Source: DATMXS01 sp035561355 (GTDB taxonomy: Bacteria; Acidobacteriota; Terriglobia; Bryobacterales; Bryobacteraceae). Taken from it: 64,000 nt of DNA. The DNA is taken from positions 12,909 to 76,908 of the forward strand of contig DATMXS010000095.1 of NCBI GenBank assembly GCA_035561355.1. The letters run 5' to 3'. The notes beneath the pieces were generated by a model that ran no database searches, was not told the origin of the DNA, and was given only the letters and a program-made list of their open reading frames with translations. A program made the translations under genes and the position numbers. This document shows, piece after piece, positions 8,040 to 17,135 of this stretch (position 1 is its first letter; each line of letters begins with the position of its first letter).

Positions 8040-9440
8040 ATGATGTCGCGAAGAGAGTTTCTTGCCGCTCCAGCAGTGCTGGCCGCCGCCGTCCCCGGCA
8101 GCGCGATCCGGATTGAAGAAGTCACCTTCGGGTACGAGGATTTCCTTTACCGCACACCAATCAAGTTCGGCGGTAACGTGGTGGACCGCGTAACGCTCCT
8201 TAACGTCCACTGCACCGTATCCGGGGGCGGCCGTACGGTAAAGGGCTTCGGCTCGATGCCACTGGGCAACGTGTGGTCGTTCCCTTCGAAGAAACTGACG
8301 TACCAGGGAACCCTTGCGGCGATGAAGGCGCTCGCAGAACGCGTTTCGAAGATCACGAATGCATACAAGGAGAACGGCCATCCCTGCGACATCAACGTGG
8401 CGCTCGAGCCCGCATACCTGAAGGCCGCGGCCGAGGTTTCCAAGGAACTGGCGCTCCCAGAGCCAATCCCGGCGTTGTGCACGCTGGTGACGGCAAGCCC
8501 GTTCGACGCCGCTATCCACGATGCCTACGGCAAGCTCCACGGGCGCAGCTCGTATCGTATGTACGGCCCGGACTTCATGCGGCACGACCTGGCGCATTAC
8601 CTGCTGCCGGAGTTCAAGGGCGAGTACCTGGCGAAGTACGTTCTTCCGGATCCCAAACCGCGCATGCCGCTCTACCACCTGGTGGGCGCGCTCGACCCGA
8701 TCACGTCCGCGGACGTTCAGCAAAAATTGAACGACGGCTTGCCGCAGACGCTGCCAGAGTGGATCGAGTACAACGGTCTCACGCACCTGAAGATCAAGCT
8801 CAACGGCGATGACCTCAAGTGGGATGTGGAGCGCGTCGTAGCAGTGGACAGGACCGCAGCCGAGGCCCAGAAGAAGCGCGGCGTCGCGAAGTGGGTCTAT
8901 TCGGCGGACTTCAACGAGAAGTGCCCGAACGTGGACTACCTGATCGCCTGGATGCGGCAGGTGAAGGAACAAGTTCCCCAGGGCTTCGCGCGTCTCCAGT
9001 ACATCGAGCAGCCCACGGCGCGCGATCTCAAAGCCCACCGTGGGAACGTGATGCACGAGGCGGCGAAGCTGCGGCCCGTGGTCATCGACGAATCGCTAAC
9101 GGATCTGGAAAGCCTGCTGCTGGCGCGCGAGATGGGATACACGGGTGTGGCGCTGAAAGCCTGCAAAGGTCAGACACAGGCGCTCCTGATGGCCGCGGCG
9201 GCGCAAAAATACAAGATGTTTCTCTGCGTGCAGGACCTCACCTGCCCGGGCGCATCGCTGATTCATTCGGCCGGACTCGCGGCCCACGTTCCGGGGGTAG
9301 CGGCCATTGAAGCGAACTCGCGGCAATATGTGCCTGCGGCGAATAAGGGCTGGGAGAAGAAGAAGCCCGGCATCTTCATCGTCAAGGACGGCACGATGCG
9401 CACGGGTGAACTCAGCGGTCCGGGCCTCAGTGCAGTCTAA
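8040..9440 (+). CDS. Tat-exported enolase-superfamily (mandelate racemase/muconate lactonizing-like) protein
   Basis: The product has 466 residues. The N-terminus MMSRREFLAAPAVLAAAVPG carries a twin-arginine signal. The enolase-superfamily fold is recognised from the LKIKLNG strand (Lys251 and Lys253, the usual catalytic KxK), then DFNEK and QYIEQPTARDL and VVIDESL, which supply the metal-binding Asp/Glu ligands, and ALKACKGQTQALL. These proteins abstract a proton alpha to a carboxylate; common substrates are sugar acids. The specific substrate cannot be read here. It is longer than the typical 350-400 residues. Tat export suggests a metal-loaded periplasmic enzyme, consistent with the other exported sugar-related proteins in this window. 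Confidence 0.78.
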   Translation: MMSRREFLAAPAVLAAAVPGSAIRIEEVTFGYEDFLYRTPIKFGGNVVDRVTLLNVHCTVSGGGRTVKGFGSMPLGNVWSFPSKKLTYQGTLAAMKALAERVSKITNAYKENGHPCDINVALEPAYLKAAAEVSKELALPEPIPALCTLVTASPFDAAIHDAYGKLHGRSSYRMYGPDFMRHDLAHYLLPEFKGEYLAKYVLPDPKPRMPLYHLVGALDPITSADVQQKLNDGLPQTLPEWIEYNGLTHLKIKLNGDDLKWDVERVVAVDRTAAEAQKKRGVAKWVYSADFNEKCPNVDYLIAWMRQVKEQVPQGFARLQYIEQPTARDLKAHRGNVMHEAAKLRPVVIDESLTDLESLLLAREMGYTGVALKACKGQTQALLMAAAAQKYKMFLCVQDLTCPGASLIHSAGLAAHVPGVAAIEANSRQYVPAANKGWEKKKPGIFIVKDGTMRTGELSGPGLSAV

Positions 9441-9443
9441 GCG

Positions 9444-10457
9444 TTACCCGATCAACGGGCCCGCGAAGATCCAGTAGTAGATCGCTCCCATGCCGGCTGC
9501 GGCAGGGAGCGTCAGGCCCCACGCCCAGACGATCTGGAGCGTGACGTTCCACTTCACCGCGGCAAAGCGCTTCGCGGCGCCCACGCCGGATATGGCGCCC
9601 GTGATGACGTGAGTGGTCGAGACTGGAACGCCGAAATGCGTAGCCGCGAAGATGCTGATGGCGCTAGCAGATTCCGCACAGACGCCGTCGATCGGCCGCA
9701 GCTTCACAATGCGCTGGCCCATCGTCCTGACAATTCGCCACCCTCCCATCAATGTCCCCAGGCCGATTGCGGTGTGGGCGGCGAGCACCACCCAAAGCGG
9801 GATGTGGAAAGTCGTAATGTAGCCGCCCGCAAACAACAGGCTGGCGATGATGCCCATCGTCTTCTGCGCATCATTTCCACCGTGACCGAGGCTGTACATT
9901 GCCGCCGAAATGACCTGCCCGCGACGGGACCAAGTGTTCACCGCTGTCGGGGAGAACTTCATCCAGTGGATGAGGTACGACGCTAGTGAGATGAAGATGA
10001 GGCCGAGCACGAGGCCGATCACCGGCGCCAGAACGATAAATATGATCGTCTTAATCCAACCGCTCGGGATGATGACTCCGAAGCCGGCCTTCGCGATAGC
10101 AGCCCCCGCGTAGCCACCAATCAACGCGTGCGAGGAACTCGTCGGAAGGCCGAGATACCACGTAAACAGGTTCCATGAGATCGCGCCGAGAAGGCCCGCG
10201 AGAACGACGCCTTGCGTGACGACGTTCACGTCCACCATGCCAACGCCGATGGTCTTCGCCACCGAGGTTCCGAAGATCAGGAACGCGATGAAGTTGAAGA
10301 AGGCCGCCCAAGCGACGGCCTGGCGCGGGGTGAGTACACGCGTAGACACGATCGTCGCAATCGAGTTCGCGGCGTCATGAACGCCGTTCGTGAAGTCGAA
10401 AGCGAGTGCTACGAAGATGATGGCGGCCGTTAGGAGCAGGCCTGTACTGAAGTCCAT
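9444..10457 (-). CDS. pit: PiT-family inorganic phosphate transporter
   Basis: The product has 337 residues and is almost entirely hydrophobic, with about ten membrane segments. Both halves carry the duplicated PiT signature: FTNGVHDAANSIAT near residue 25 and GHGGNDAQKTMGI near residue 190. The family moves phosphate with H+ or Na+ across the inner membrane. The length is typical for bacterial/archaeal short PiT proteins. A DUF47/PhoU-like partner usually lies next to pit but is absent here. It is convergent with the preceding gene (3 bases between stops). A hairpin (10476-10503) stands just upstream of its start. Confidence 0.92.
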   Translation of the reverse strand: MDFSTGLLLTAAIIFVALAFDFTNGVHDAANSIATIVSTRVLTPRQAVAWAAFFNFIAFLIFGTSVAKTIGVGMVDVNVVTQGVVLAGLLGAISWNLFTWYLGLPTSSSHALIGGYAGAAIAKAGFGVIIPSGWIKTIIFIVLAPVIGLVLGLIFISLASYLIHWMKFSPTAVNTWSRRGQVISAAMYSLGHGGNDAQKTMGIIASLLFAGGYITTFHIPLWVVLAAHTAIGLGTLMGGWRIVRTMGQRIVKLRPIDGVCAESASAISIFAATHFGVPVSTTHVITGAISGVGAAKRFAAVKWNVTLQIVWAWGLTLPAAAGMGAIYYWIFAGPLIG

Positions 10458-10475
10458 AGTGCGATGCCCTGGGCC

Positions 10476-10503
10476 CGCCCCCGCCGGAGAACCGCCGGGG
10501 GCG
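10476..10503 (-). terminator. GC-rich hairpin between the esterase gene and pit
   Basis: CGCCCCCG (10476-10483) pairs perfectly with CGGGGGCG (10496-10503) around a 12-base loop. It follows the stop of the minus-strand esterase gene and precedes pit by about 20 bases. It lacks a U-tract, so it could end the first transcript or shape the pit leader. Confidence 0.4.
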
Positions 10504-10543
10504 AATCGGGAGGGGAACGTCTATTTCAGCACATCATGGCCGG

Positions 10544-12289
10544 TTACCGCGAGCCAGCTAACAAGCGGCGCAAGGCGGCGCCCCCGCCAATGCGCTGGAT
10601 GCCGGGCACAAAGAGGTCACGCGTGAAATCGGCATCCGAGCCTGCGAAGCTCGCCGGAGGAGTCTTGAGCTTCAGCGGCATGGGCGCGACAGCCGCCGCC
10701 GCTGCGCACCAGACGGCCGCCTTCCCGCTACAGACGAGCTCGGTGTCGGGAGAGTTCATGAATTTGAGAGCGGTCAGGATGTCCTGAACCCGGTTCGCAT
10801 CGTCGCTGCGGTTGAACGTCAGGAAGAACTTGTGCGAACGGTCGCGCGGGGCAACGGCGGCGCCGGTTTGGAAGGCATCGATTGCAAATCCAGGCCGCCC
10901 CGTGACGCTTGCGGCATCCGGGGATTTCAAGGCGGCGGCAGCGCCATCGGGGTGAACCAGTAGTACCGGCCGCCCACTGCCCGCTATGCGCACTGCCGCG
11001 ACACGATCGCCTTTCCCCGGGCGTGTAAGGATGCGGCGATCGCCTTCAGACTGATGGGCTACTTCCTGCGGCCATTCGACCGCGAGGACGACGCGCAGGC
11101 GTTCGCGAAGGACATTCAGATCCGTGGTCTGCTCGAACTTGCGTTGCGCGATCGACTTCCACAGCTTGAACACGCCGTCGAAATCGAGCGCGCCGGGAGG
11201 CAGCGTCCGGCCGTGCAGCGCGAGCATGTCCTGGAGCCTTTCGAGGCGGATAGCGCGCTCGCTGAACGCAGCGGCATCGGTGTTGCCGAGCACGTGCTTT
11301 CCGAAGAAGCGGTAAACGGCCTCCCGGCTCTGCTGGTTGTAGTTGTGCTCTGCGTCGATCTGAATGGTCTCAACGTTTTCCGGTTTGCCGTAAAGCTCGT
11401 AGATGTGGCGGAGGGCGGGGAACTCCTCCTTAGGCGTATTGCGGGTCCAGTCGCCGGTGGCCGAAACCATCAGCAGCGGGCGTGGCGCCATCATTGCGCC
11501 GATCTCGATGTTGTTCGCATCCACGCGCAGGCTCGGAGCGTTCTCGCATGGCGATCCGCCCTGCATGATCCCTGAGATCATGTTGACGGGAGCGGCCCAC
11601 TGGATGCGGTCATCCACGGCGTAGGCGAGAAACGTCTGCGTTCCGCCACCGGAAGCGCCGGTCATCGCGATGCGTTTGGGATCCACTTCGGGCAGGGACT
11701 GGAGGAAGTCAATGGCGCGGATAGAATTCCAAAGCTGCAACTGAAGCGGGCCGAAGCTCCAAAGCTGCTCTTCCGGCGTTGCGCCGAACGGGTGCGGCGT
11801 CTGCACGGTGTCGTTCCACCCGACCATGTCCCAGGCGAAGACGACGTAGCCCTGCCGCGCGAGGTTGATGCAGCGCGCGGGGATGGAACCCTCGTGCGTG
11901 TGCTCGAGACGGCCGTAAACCCAATGGCCGTGGGGCGTCGCCACCGCGGGCAATCCGCGGCGGTTCGTGACCGGGCGGTAGAGGTTGCCGCCGAGCCAAT
12001 AACCGGGCAGCGTTTCGATCAGGACCTTCTCGATTGTGTAATCGGACTGCGTGATCTTGCCGAAGACCTGCGGGTTGAGCGGTGTCTTGTCCGGCATCGG
12101 CAGCAACCCGGCTGCGGCGAGGACTTGAAGCCGCAACTGCTTCTTGCGGGCTTCCCATTGCTCGAGCGTCTTGTACTCGGGCATGGCGAAGTGCGAATCG
12201 GTGTTCGGCGTGTACGTGTTCCGGCGGTCTTCGGCAGGCGCCTGACCGTACAGCGATGCAGCGACGAGAATGGCGAGAAGGCTTTTCAT
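10544..12289 (-). CDS. Secreted alpha/beta hydrolase, acetyl-xylan-esterase-like
   Basis: The product has 581 residues from the ATG at 12289, which begins a signal peptide (MKSLLAILVAASLYGQAP); an earlier in-frame ATG adds eight residues. The alpha/beta-hydrolase fold shows the nucleophile elbow MTGASGGGTQ (Ser of GASGG at about 205), an APRPLLMVSATGDWT strand with the likely Asp, and IDAEHNYN with the probable catalytic His. The overall pattern resembles AXE1/dienelactone-hydrolase-like secreted esterases common in Acidobacteria and Planctomycetes. The likely role is deacetylating or hydrolysing plant polymer esters in the periplasm. The C-terminal 200 residues are less conserved and look like a second, degenerate hydrolase-like part. 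Confidence 0.72.
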   Translation of the reverse strand: MKSLLAILVAASLYGQAPAEDRRNTYTPNTDSHFAMPEYKTLEQWEARKKQLRLQVLAAAGLLPMPDKTPLNPQVFGKITQSDYTIEKVLIETLPGYWLGGNLYRPVTNRRGLPAVATPHGHWVYGRLEHTHEGSIPARCINLARQGYVVFAWDMVGWNDTVQTPHPFGATPEEQLWSFGPLQLQLWNSIRAIDFLQSLPEVDPKRIAMTGASGGGTQTFLAYAVDDRIQWAAPVNMISGIMQGGSPCENAPSLRVDANNIEIGAMMAPRPLLMVSATGDWTRNTPKEEFPALRHIYELYGKPENVETIQIDAEHNYNQQSREAVYRFFGKHVLGNTDAAAFSERAIRLERLQDMLALHGRTLPPGALDFDGVFKLWKSIAQRKFEQTTDLNVLRERLRVVLAVEWPQEVAHQSEGDRRILTRPGKGDRVAAVRIAGSGRPVLLVHPDGAAAALKSPDAASVTGRPGFAIDAFQTGAAVAPRDRSHKFFLTFNRSDDANRVQDILTALKFMNSPDTELVCSGKAAVWCAAAAAVAPMPLKLKTPPASFAGSDADFTRDLFVPGIQRIGGGAALRRLLAGSR

Positions 12290-12360
12290 ATGGTCCCTCG
12301 AAGGATCGTACACCAGGAGGGCAGCGCATGCGAACTGCCCCAGTCGACGAGCGAATCAAC

Positions 12361-12378
12361 GCAGAGGCGCAGAGACGC
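12361..12378. repeat. Short imperfect GCAGAG/GCGCAGAGACGC repeat
   Basis: GCAGAGGCGCAGAGACGC lies in the 166-base gap upstream of the esterase gene. It is built of tandem CGCAGAG-like units. Similar strings occur between genes in many GC-rich genomes; no function is assigned. Confidence 0.3.
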
Positions 12379-12455
12379 AAACAGAAAGCAGAAAGACGGG
12401 ATTGATCCTTGCCCGTGCCTGCTGTTTCGCTATTCGTAAACGCATGCTAACCGCA

Positions 12456-14192
12456 CTAGCGCATTTCGATCGTAAACGGCATGGCGGTGAACACGGCTCC
12501 GCGCGCCCAGCCCGTGGTCGAGAGCCGCCGCAGCGGGCCTATGATTCCGGAGAGTGATTCATTTACGTTGGCGAGTGGATCCCGCTTCGCCATCATGCGC
12601 TCGAAGATCGTCTGCCGGGGCGGATAGCTGACCAACCGTACCAGTTCGTCCTTCGGGATGCCGCTCTTTTGCTTCACGATCTCGACCGCACGATCGATCC
12701 CGCCGAGTTCATCTATCAGCCCGTTGCGGCGGGCAGCCGACCCGATCCACACGCGCCCTTGCGCAAGGCCTTCCACCTCATTGACGGGGCGCTTGCGGCC
12801 GTGCGCGACGCGGGAAAGGAACGTACTGTAGGTGGCCTGCACCATGGTCTGAAGCTTCTGGCGCCCGGCGTCCGTGAGCGGGGCGTAGTCGGAATCGAGC
12901 GCGGCGAACTGGCCGCGCGCCAGGATTTCCTTTGAAACGCCCAGCTTGTTGTAAAGGCCCCTCAAGTTCACCTTCCCGTAGAACACGCCGATGGAGCCCG
13001 TCACCGTGCCGGGATACGCGAGCACGGGATCGCCGGTCATTGCCAGGTAGTAACCGCCGGAGGCGGCCGTGTCCGACATCGAGACCACCAGTGGTTTCTT
13101 CTTGCTGGCGAGCGACATCTCCCGCCAGATCTCGTCGGACGCGAAGCTGTCGCCGCCGGGCGAATCGACCCGTACAATGATGCCGCGGATCGCCCGGTCA
13201 TCAGCGGCGCGCCGCAGCAGCGTGCGCATCTCGGCCGCCGTCAACATGCCGCTGTCGCCGAACGGGCTGTCGCCACCGCTGCGCACGATGGAGCCTTCAG
13301 CCGCCACGAGCGCGATGCGCGACTTGGGCCTCAGTCCTGCGGACTCGGACGACACGTTCAGATAATCCGTGTGGGCCAGCTTGTGCAGTTCCTTCTCTTT
13401 CAGCCGGCTCTTGAGCTGATTGAACATCCCGTCCTGATACTCGAGGCTGTCCACCAGTCCGGCAGCCTTCGCCTGCCCGGACAGGAACGGTCCCTGGTCG
13501 AGCAGCGCCCTGACCTCCTCCGGGCTCTTCTTTCGCGCTTTGCCGATGACCGACACGAGTTGGCTATAGACCTCGTCCAGCACGGCGTTCAGCGACTCGC
13601 GGGATTCCGGGCTCGGCTCGGTGCGCGTGAACATCTCCGGAGCATCCTTGTACTTCCCCGCATGCTCCATCTCGACTTGCACACCGATCTTGTCGAGCCC
13701 GGCCTTCAGGTACATCAGTTCGAACCGGAGCCCCTTCATGTCGAGGGCGTCTTCCGGGGCCATGAAGATCTTATCCGCCGCTGAGGCGACGTAGTAATCC
13801 CGCGTCCGGGGGTATGAGAGCCAGGCGTACAGAGGCTTGCCGGAGCGCTTGAACGCCTCAAGATTGCTTCTCAGCTCCTCGCACTTGCCCCATCCTGCCG
13901 CAACGCCGTCGGGCGCCACGATAACTGCCCGGATCCTGGGATCGGCCGCTGCCTTCCGGAGCATCTCCCAGTAGTCCCTCACCGTAGCGCGCGGCGGGCC
14001 GTCAAGAAACGGCACCGGAATGCTGACCGGGGGACGCTCTGGGATATCTCCCTCTATTTTGAGGACGAGCACCGAATCATCGGGAATTCCAGGCGGCCGT
14101 GTGGCCAGGCGAACAAACGCGAACAGCACGACTACCGAGGCAAGCCCGAGGAAGACAAAGCCGACCAGGATACCGAGCAGAAATTTCTTCAT
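12456..14192 (-). CDS. sppA: Signal peptide peptidase SppA, 67K type
   Basis: The product has 578 residues, the length expected for the double-domain (67K) SppA of Gram-negative bacteria. A single N-terminal membrane anchor spans residues 5-30 (LLGILVGFVFLGLASVVVLF). The catalytic dyad is recognisable: general-base Lys in HAGKYKDAPEMFTR (about 200) and nucleophilic Ser in MSDTAASGGYYLA (about 385). It degrades released signal peptides in the membrane/periplasm. It starts ten bases after the sugar-isomerase gene stop and ends the three-gene operon 15992-12456. The link with sugar isomerases appears incidental. Confidence 0.93.
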   Translation of the reverse strand: MKKFLLGILVGFVFLGLASVVVLFAFVRLATRPPGIPDDSVLVLKIEGDIPERPPVSIPVPFLDGPPRATVRDYWEMLRKAAADPRIRAVIVAPDGVAAGWGKCEELRSNLEAFKRSGKPLYAWLSYPRTRDYYVASAADKIFMAPEDALDMKGLRFELMYLKAGLDKIGVQVEMEHAGKYKDAPEMFTRTEPSPESRESLNAVLDEVYSQLVSVIGKARKKSPEEVRALLDQGPFLSGQAKAAGLVDSLEYQDGMFNQLKSRLKEKELHKLAHTDYLNVSSESAGLRPKSRIALVAAEGSIVRSGGDSPFGDSGMLTAAEMRTLLRRAADDRAIRGIIVRVDSPGGDSFASDEIWREMSLASKKKPLVVSMSDTAASGGYYLAMTGDPVLAYPGTVTGSIGVFYGKVNLRGLYNKLGVSKEILARGQFAALDSDYAPLTDAGRQKLQTMVQATYSTFLSRVAHGRKRPVNEVEGLAQGRVWIGSAARRNGLIDELGGIDRAVEIVKQKSGIPKDELVRLVSYPPRQTIFERMMAKRDPLANVNESLSGIIGPLRRLSTTGWARGAVFTAMPFTIEMR

Positions 14193-14202
14193 GGCTCACC
14201 GC

Positions 14203-15060
14203 TCACGCGTTTGTGAGGATCAGGTCAACGCGCCGGCTCACTTCTTTGAGATACGCTTCGTCGCCACCGGGCAACTCCACCGTGGCGCTGCCCTTGTAGC
14301 CGATCTCCGCGATGGCCTTGTAAACCTCCGGCCAATCGATTGCACCTTCGCGAAGTGCGGTGAAATGGGCAGTGCTCTTCTCGAACTTGAAGTCCTTGAA
14401 GTGCAGTTTGACGATTCGCTTGCCAAGGGTGCGGATCCAATCCTGCGGATATCCGAACAGGACTACGTTGCCGACGTCGAAATACGCGCGGACCCAGGGG
14501 CTCTTGAATTCGTCAACGTAGCGAGCCATTTCGAGCGGGCTCAGCAGGAACTTGTTCCAGACGTTCTCGATGCCGATGACAACCTTCAGCTTCTGTGCGA
14601 GGGGGATGAGCTTGCGGACGTTGGCCTGTGAACGCGTCCAGGCATCCTGGTACCTGGTCTCCGGATTCACGACCGCGGGAACGAGCAGAACGGTGTCGGC
14701 GCCCCAGAAATTCGCATTCTTCAGGCTGGTCTCCATGCCCTTCATGCTCTGGGCGATGGCGGCGGGGTCTGTCGAGGAAAGGGGGTACTTCCAATGCGCC
14801 TGGTTCATCACGGAGTGGATCCGGATGCCGGTGGCCTCGGCGGCCTTCTTGATCTCCTCGGCAACCGACGGGTTCTCCTCGGTGGCGCACTCCATCTGCT
14901 CGAAGCCTGTGTCGCGGGCCAGTTTGAATTTATCGGCCCAACTCAGGTTGCGGGGCAGCATGCCCGCGTAGACAGCCTTCTGGATGGGAAGGCGCGTTCC
15001 GGCGGCAGCGGCGCTTACGGGGAGCGCGGCCGCTGTGGCCAGGAATATGCGGCGATTCAT
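14203..15060 (-). CDS. Exported sugar phosphate isomerase/epimerase-like TIM-barrel protein
   Basis: The product has 285 residues. Residues 1-20 form a signal (MNRRIFLATAAALPVSAAAAG) with a Tat-like RR and hydrophobic core. The TIM-barrel core (AP endonuclease 2/xylose-isomerase-like) shows the metal-ligand glutamate in VVIGIENVWN (about 165), AYFDVGNVVLFG, KLHFKDFKF and a final VELPGGDE. The combination of Glu, Asp-His and Glu ligands is typical of sugar epimerases that bind a divalent metal. It is preceded by a strong GAAGGAG ribosome-binding site and lies 14 bases after the related gene at 15075. The substrate is unknown. Confidence 0.8.
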   Translation of the reverse strand: MNRRIFLATAAALPVSAAAAGTRLPIQKAVYAGMLPRNLSWADKFKLARDTGFEQMECATEENPSVAEEIKKAAEATGIRIHSVMNQAHWKYPLSSTDPAAIAQSMKGMETSLKNANFWGADTVLLVPAVVNPETRYQDAWTRSQANVRKLIPLAQKLKVVIGIENVWNKFLLSPLEMARYVDEFKSPWVRAYFDVGNVVLFGYPQDWIRTLGKRIVKLHFKDFKFEKSTAHFTALREGAIDWPEVYKAIAEIGYKGSATVELPGGDEAYLKEVSRRVDLILTNA

Positions 15061-15074
15061 TGTTCTATTCTCCT

Positions 15075-15992
15075 TCAGGCAAAGGGGAGGCCCAGTTCAC
15101 GGGCCACGCCCTGGATGTACCGCTTACCCTCTTCGTACTCTTCGGGCTTGGACAGATGCTCGAGCATCAGCGGGGCTTCGACCGGCAGGTTCGCGATCTC
15201 GCGCAGGTAGGTCCGGTAATGAATTCCGCCGCGCCCTGGAACGACCTCGACGAAGTGGACGTTCATCTCCACCTTCCACTCCAGGTCCTTCGCATGACAT
15301 GAAACCACCCAGGGGCCCAGCGTGCGAAAGCACTCCGTGATGAACGCGGCGTTGTGGTAATACCGTGCTGGACTGTTCACGCCGTTGCAGACGTCGATGT
15401 GTACGCCGAACGCCTTGCGATCGACAGCCTTCACCAGCTTCCGGTACGACTCCGGCCCGTCCGGAATCGCCCACCCCATCATCTCGATCGCGAAACGCGC
15501 GCGCTTGGGGCGAATCTCGTCGATGACGCGCCGGCAGTTCTCGACGGTGGCGTCGAAGAACTCCTTCGAGAAATTGTTCTTGTGCGGGCCGAACCACGAG
15601 TCTGGATTGTATGAGCCCGCGATATCGACGCAGCAGCGCGCGCCCACCGCCTCGGCCAGCGCTAGCCGGCTGACGACTTTCGCGAGGTTCTCCCGGCGCT
15701 TTGCGGCGTCGGGATCAAGCATGTTGTACCAGGCGCCGACTTCGGCGATTACGACGTTTTCCGCAGCGAACGCCTGTTCGATTTCGCGCGTGCGGGCTGT
15801 GTCGTCCGGCTTCGCGTCAGGACAGTATGCGGCGCTGTACCCCAGGCGCCTGTGTTCACGCGCAAGTTCGCGCGGGTCCTGGGTCTTGAGGAAGACGGGG
15901 CCTCCCAGCCGGATCGGCCGGGACTGCGCGCTGGAGAGCGCAAGGGCACCTCCAGCGAAAACGAAACCACGCCGACTCCACGTGTGGCTCAT
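15075..15992 (-). CDS. Tat-exported sugar phosphate isomerase/epimerase-like protein
   Basis: The product has 305 residues. The N-terminus MSHTWSRRGFVFAGGALALSS is a twin-arginine signal. A TIM-barrel follows with AIEMMGW (metal-ligand Glu), GVHIDVCNGVN, SCHAKDLEW and a final PLMLEHL (Glu), as in the AP-endonuclease-2/sugar-isomerase superfamily. It heads the operon with the second isomerase and sppA. A TAGAAT hexamer eight bases before its ATG suggests a leaderless start. It is distant in sequence from its neighbour, so the two may act on different sugars or in series. Confidence 0.8.
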   Translation of the reverse strand: MSHTWSRRGFVFAGGALALSSAQSRPIRLGGPVFLKTQDPRELAREHRRLGYSAAYCPDAKPDDTARTREIEQAFAAENVVIAEVGAWYNMLDPDAAKRRENLAKVVSRLALAEAVGARCCVDIAGSYNPDSWFGPHKNNFSKEFFDATVENCRRVIDEIRPKRARFAIEMMGWAIPDGPESYRKLVKAVDRKAFGVHIDVCNGVNSPARYYHNAAFITECFRTLGPWVVSCHAKDLEWKVEMNVHFVEVVPGRGGIHYRTYLREIANLPVEAPLMLEHLSKPEEYEEGKRYIQGVARELGLPFA

Positions 15993-16000
15993 TGGTAGTG

Positions 16001-16006
16001 ATTCTA
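16001..16006 (-). promoter_or_regulatory. -10-like hexamer TAGAAT for the isomerase-sppA operon
   Basis: TAGAAT on the minus strand is followed by eight bases and the ATG at 15992. No ribosome-binding site fits in between, consistent with a leaderless message. A -35 is not evident. Confidence 0.45.
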
Positions 16007-16087
16007 CCGTGGCTGGTGGTCCGTGGCTTGGCGATTTGCCACGCTCTCGCCACCGCTCGCTCCCTCACGGTCGCGGCACGGTTCGGC

Positions 16088-17101
16088 TTACTTCTTGTCT
16101 CCCAGAACGCGCTGGGCCAGGAAATTGACGACCTTCGCTTCGGTGCGGGCCACTTCGTAGTAAGCGTTGCGCATCAACTGCTCTTTGCTGCCGAGTAGCG
16201 TCTGGCGGATTTCCTGCTGTACGCGGGGATCGTTCAGATCGCGCTGGCCGGCGGGCTCGCGCGAGAGCAGCTTGATGATGCGGTAGCTACCCTGTCCGGG
16301 AATAATCGGCGAGACCTGGCCGGGCTGCAGCGCGCTCAGAAGCTTTTTGATCTCAGGGCTCGACTGCTCAAAGGCCGACATCGGCAGGAAGCCGAGGTCA
16401 CCGCTGTTGGGCGCGCTCTGCGGGTCTTCCGAGTAGTTCTCGGCGAGCATGCCGAAATCCTCGCCGTTGCGAATGCGCTGCTCGATCAACTGGACCTTCT
16501 TGCGTGCCTGCTCGTCGTTCTGGGCCTTGTCATTCTTCAGGTTGCGAACGTTCGGGTCGGGCGCCGCCGTCACCAGGATCTGGCCCAGGTGCAGGGTCGG
16601 CTCAGGGCGGTTGAAGCTTGCCTTGTTGGCGTTGTAGAAGTCCGTGATCTCGCGGTCAGTGATGCTGATCTTGGACGTAATCTCCTTGTTGACCAGCTTC
16701 TGGACGCTCAACTCGTTGCGGATCTCGGTTTTGATGTCGTTGACCGTCATCTTCCGTTCGGCAAGTTTGCGCTGCAACTCATCCTCGGTGTACGGCGCCC
16801 GGAATTCGTTGAAGCGGGCGTCTACCTCGGCGTCGGTTGCAAGCAGGCCGAGGCGCTCGGCGCGTTGCAGCAGGATTTCACGCTCGATGAGGCCGCGTGC
16901 GATCTCGAGCCTCTGGATCGTGACCATGTCGTCGCTGCCGCCGCGCTGTGCGGGGTCGTACTGCGAACGATAGATGCGATCCACCTGTTCGTGCGAGATC
17001 ACACTTCCATTAACGGTGGCGGCAACGTTGGCCGGAGGGGACTTCTTGCAGGCCGTGAATATGAGGGCAAAGCCCAGCAGGCAGACGAGAGAACGACTCA
17101 T
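16088..17101 (-). CDS. Lipoprotein peptidyl-prolyl isomerase, SurA/PrsA-like
   Basis: The product has 337 residues from the ATG at 17101. That start is chosen because it begins a lipoprotein signal MSRSLVCLLGFALIFTAC, with the lipidated Cys at residue 18. The SurA_N-like helical part holds VDRIYRSQYDP and VDARFNEFRAPYTEDELQ; the parvulin rotamase domain runs about 175-290 with LGQILV, EDFGMLAENYSEDPQSAPNSGDLGF and VSPIIPGQGSYRIIKL. Its role is folding of outer-membrane or periplasmic proteins. The C-terminal tail of about 50 residues is basic. It follows fabD and the DUF1080 gene on the same strand at short spacing. Confidence 0.88.
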   Translation of the reverse strand: MSRSLVCLLGFALIFTACKKSPPANVAATVNGSVISHEQVDRIYRSQYDPAQRGGSDDMVTIQRLEIARGLIEREILLQRAERLGLLATDAEVDARFNEFRAPYTEDELQRKLAERKMTVNDIKTEIRNELSVQKLVNKEITSKISITDREITDFYNANKASFNRPEPTLHLGQILVTAAPDPNVRNLKNDKAQNDEQARKKVQLIEQRIRNGEDFGMLAENYSEDPQSAPNSGDLGFLPMSAFEQSSPEIKKLLSALQPGQVSPIIPGQGSYRIIKLLSREPAGQRDLNDPRVQQEIRQTLLGSKEQLMRNAYYEVARTEAKVVNFLAQRVLGDKK

Positions 17102-17135
17102 AGGGAAAGAGACCATTTTAGCGTGGCAAACCATT

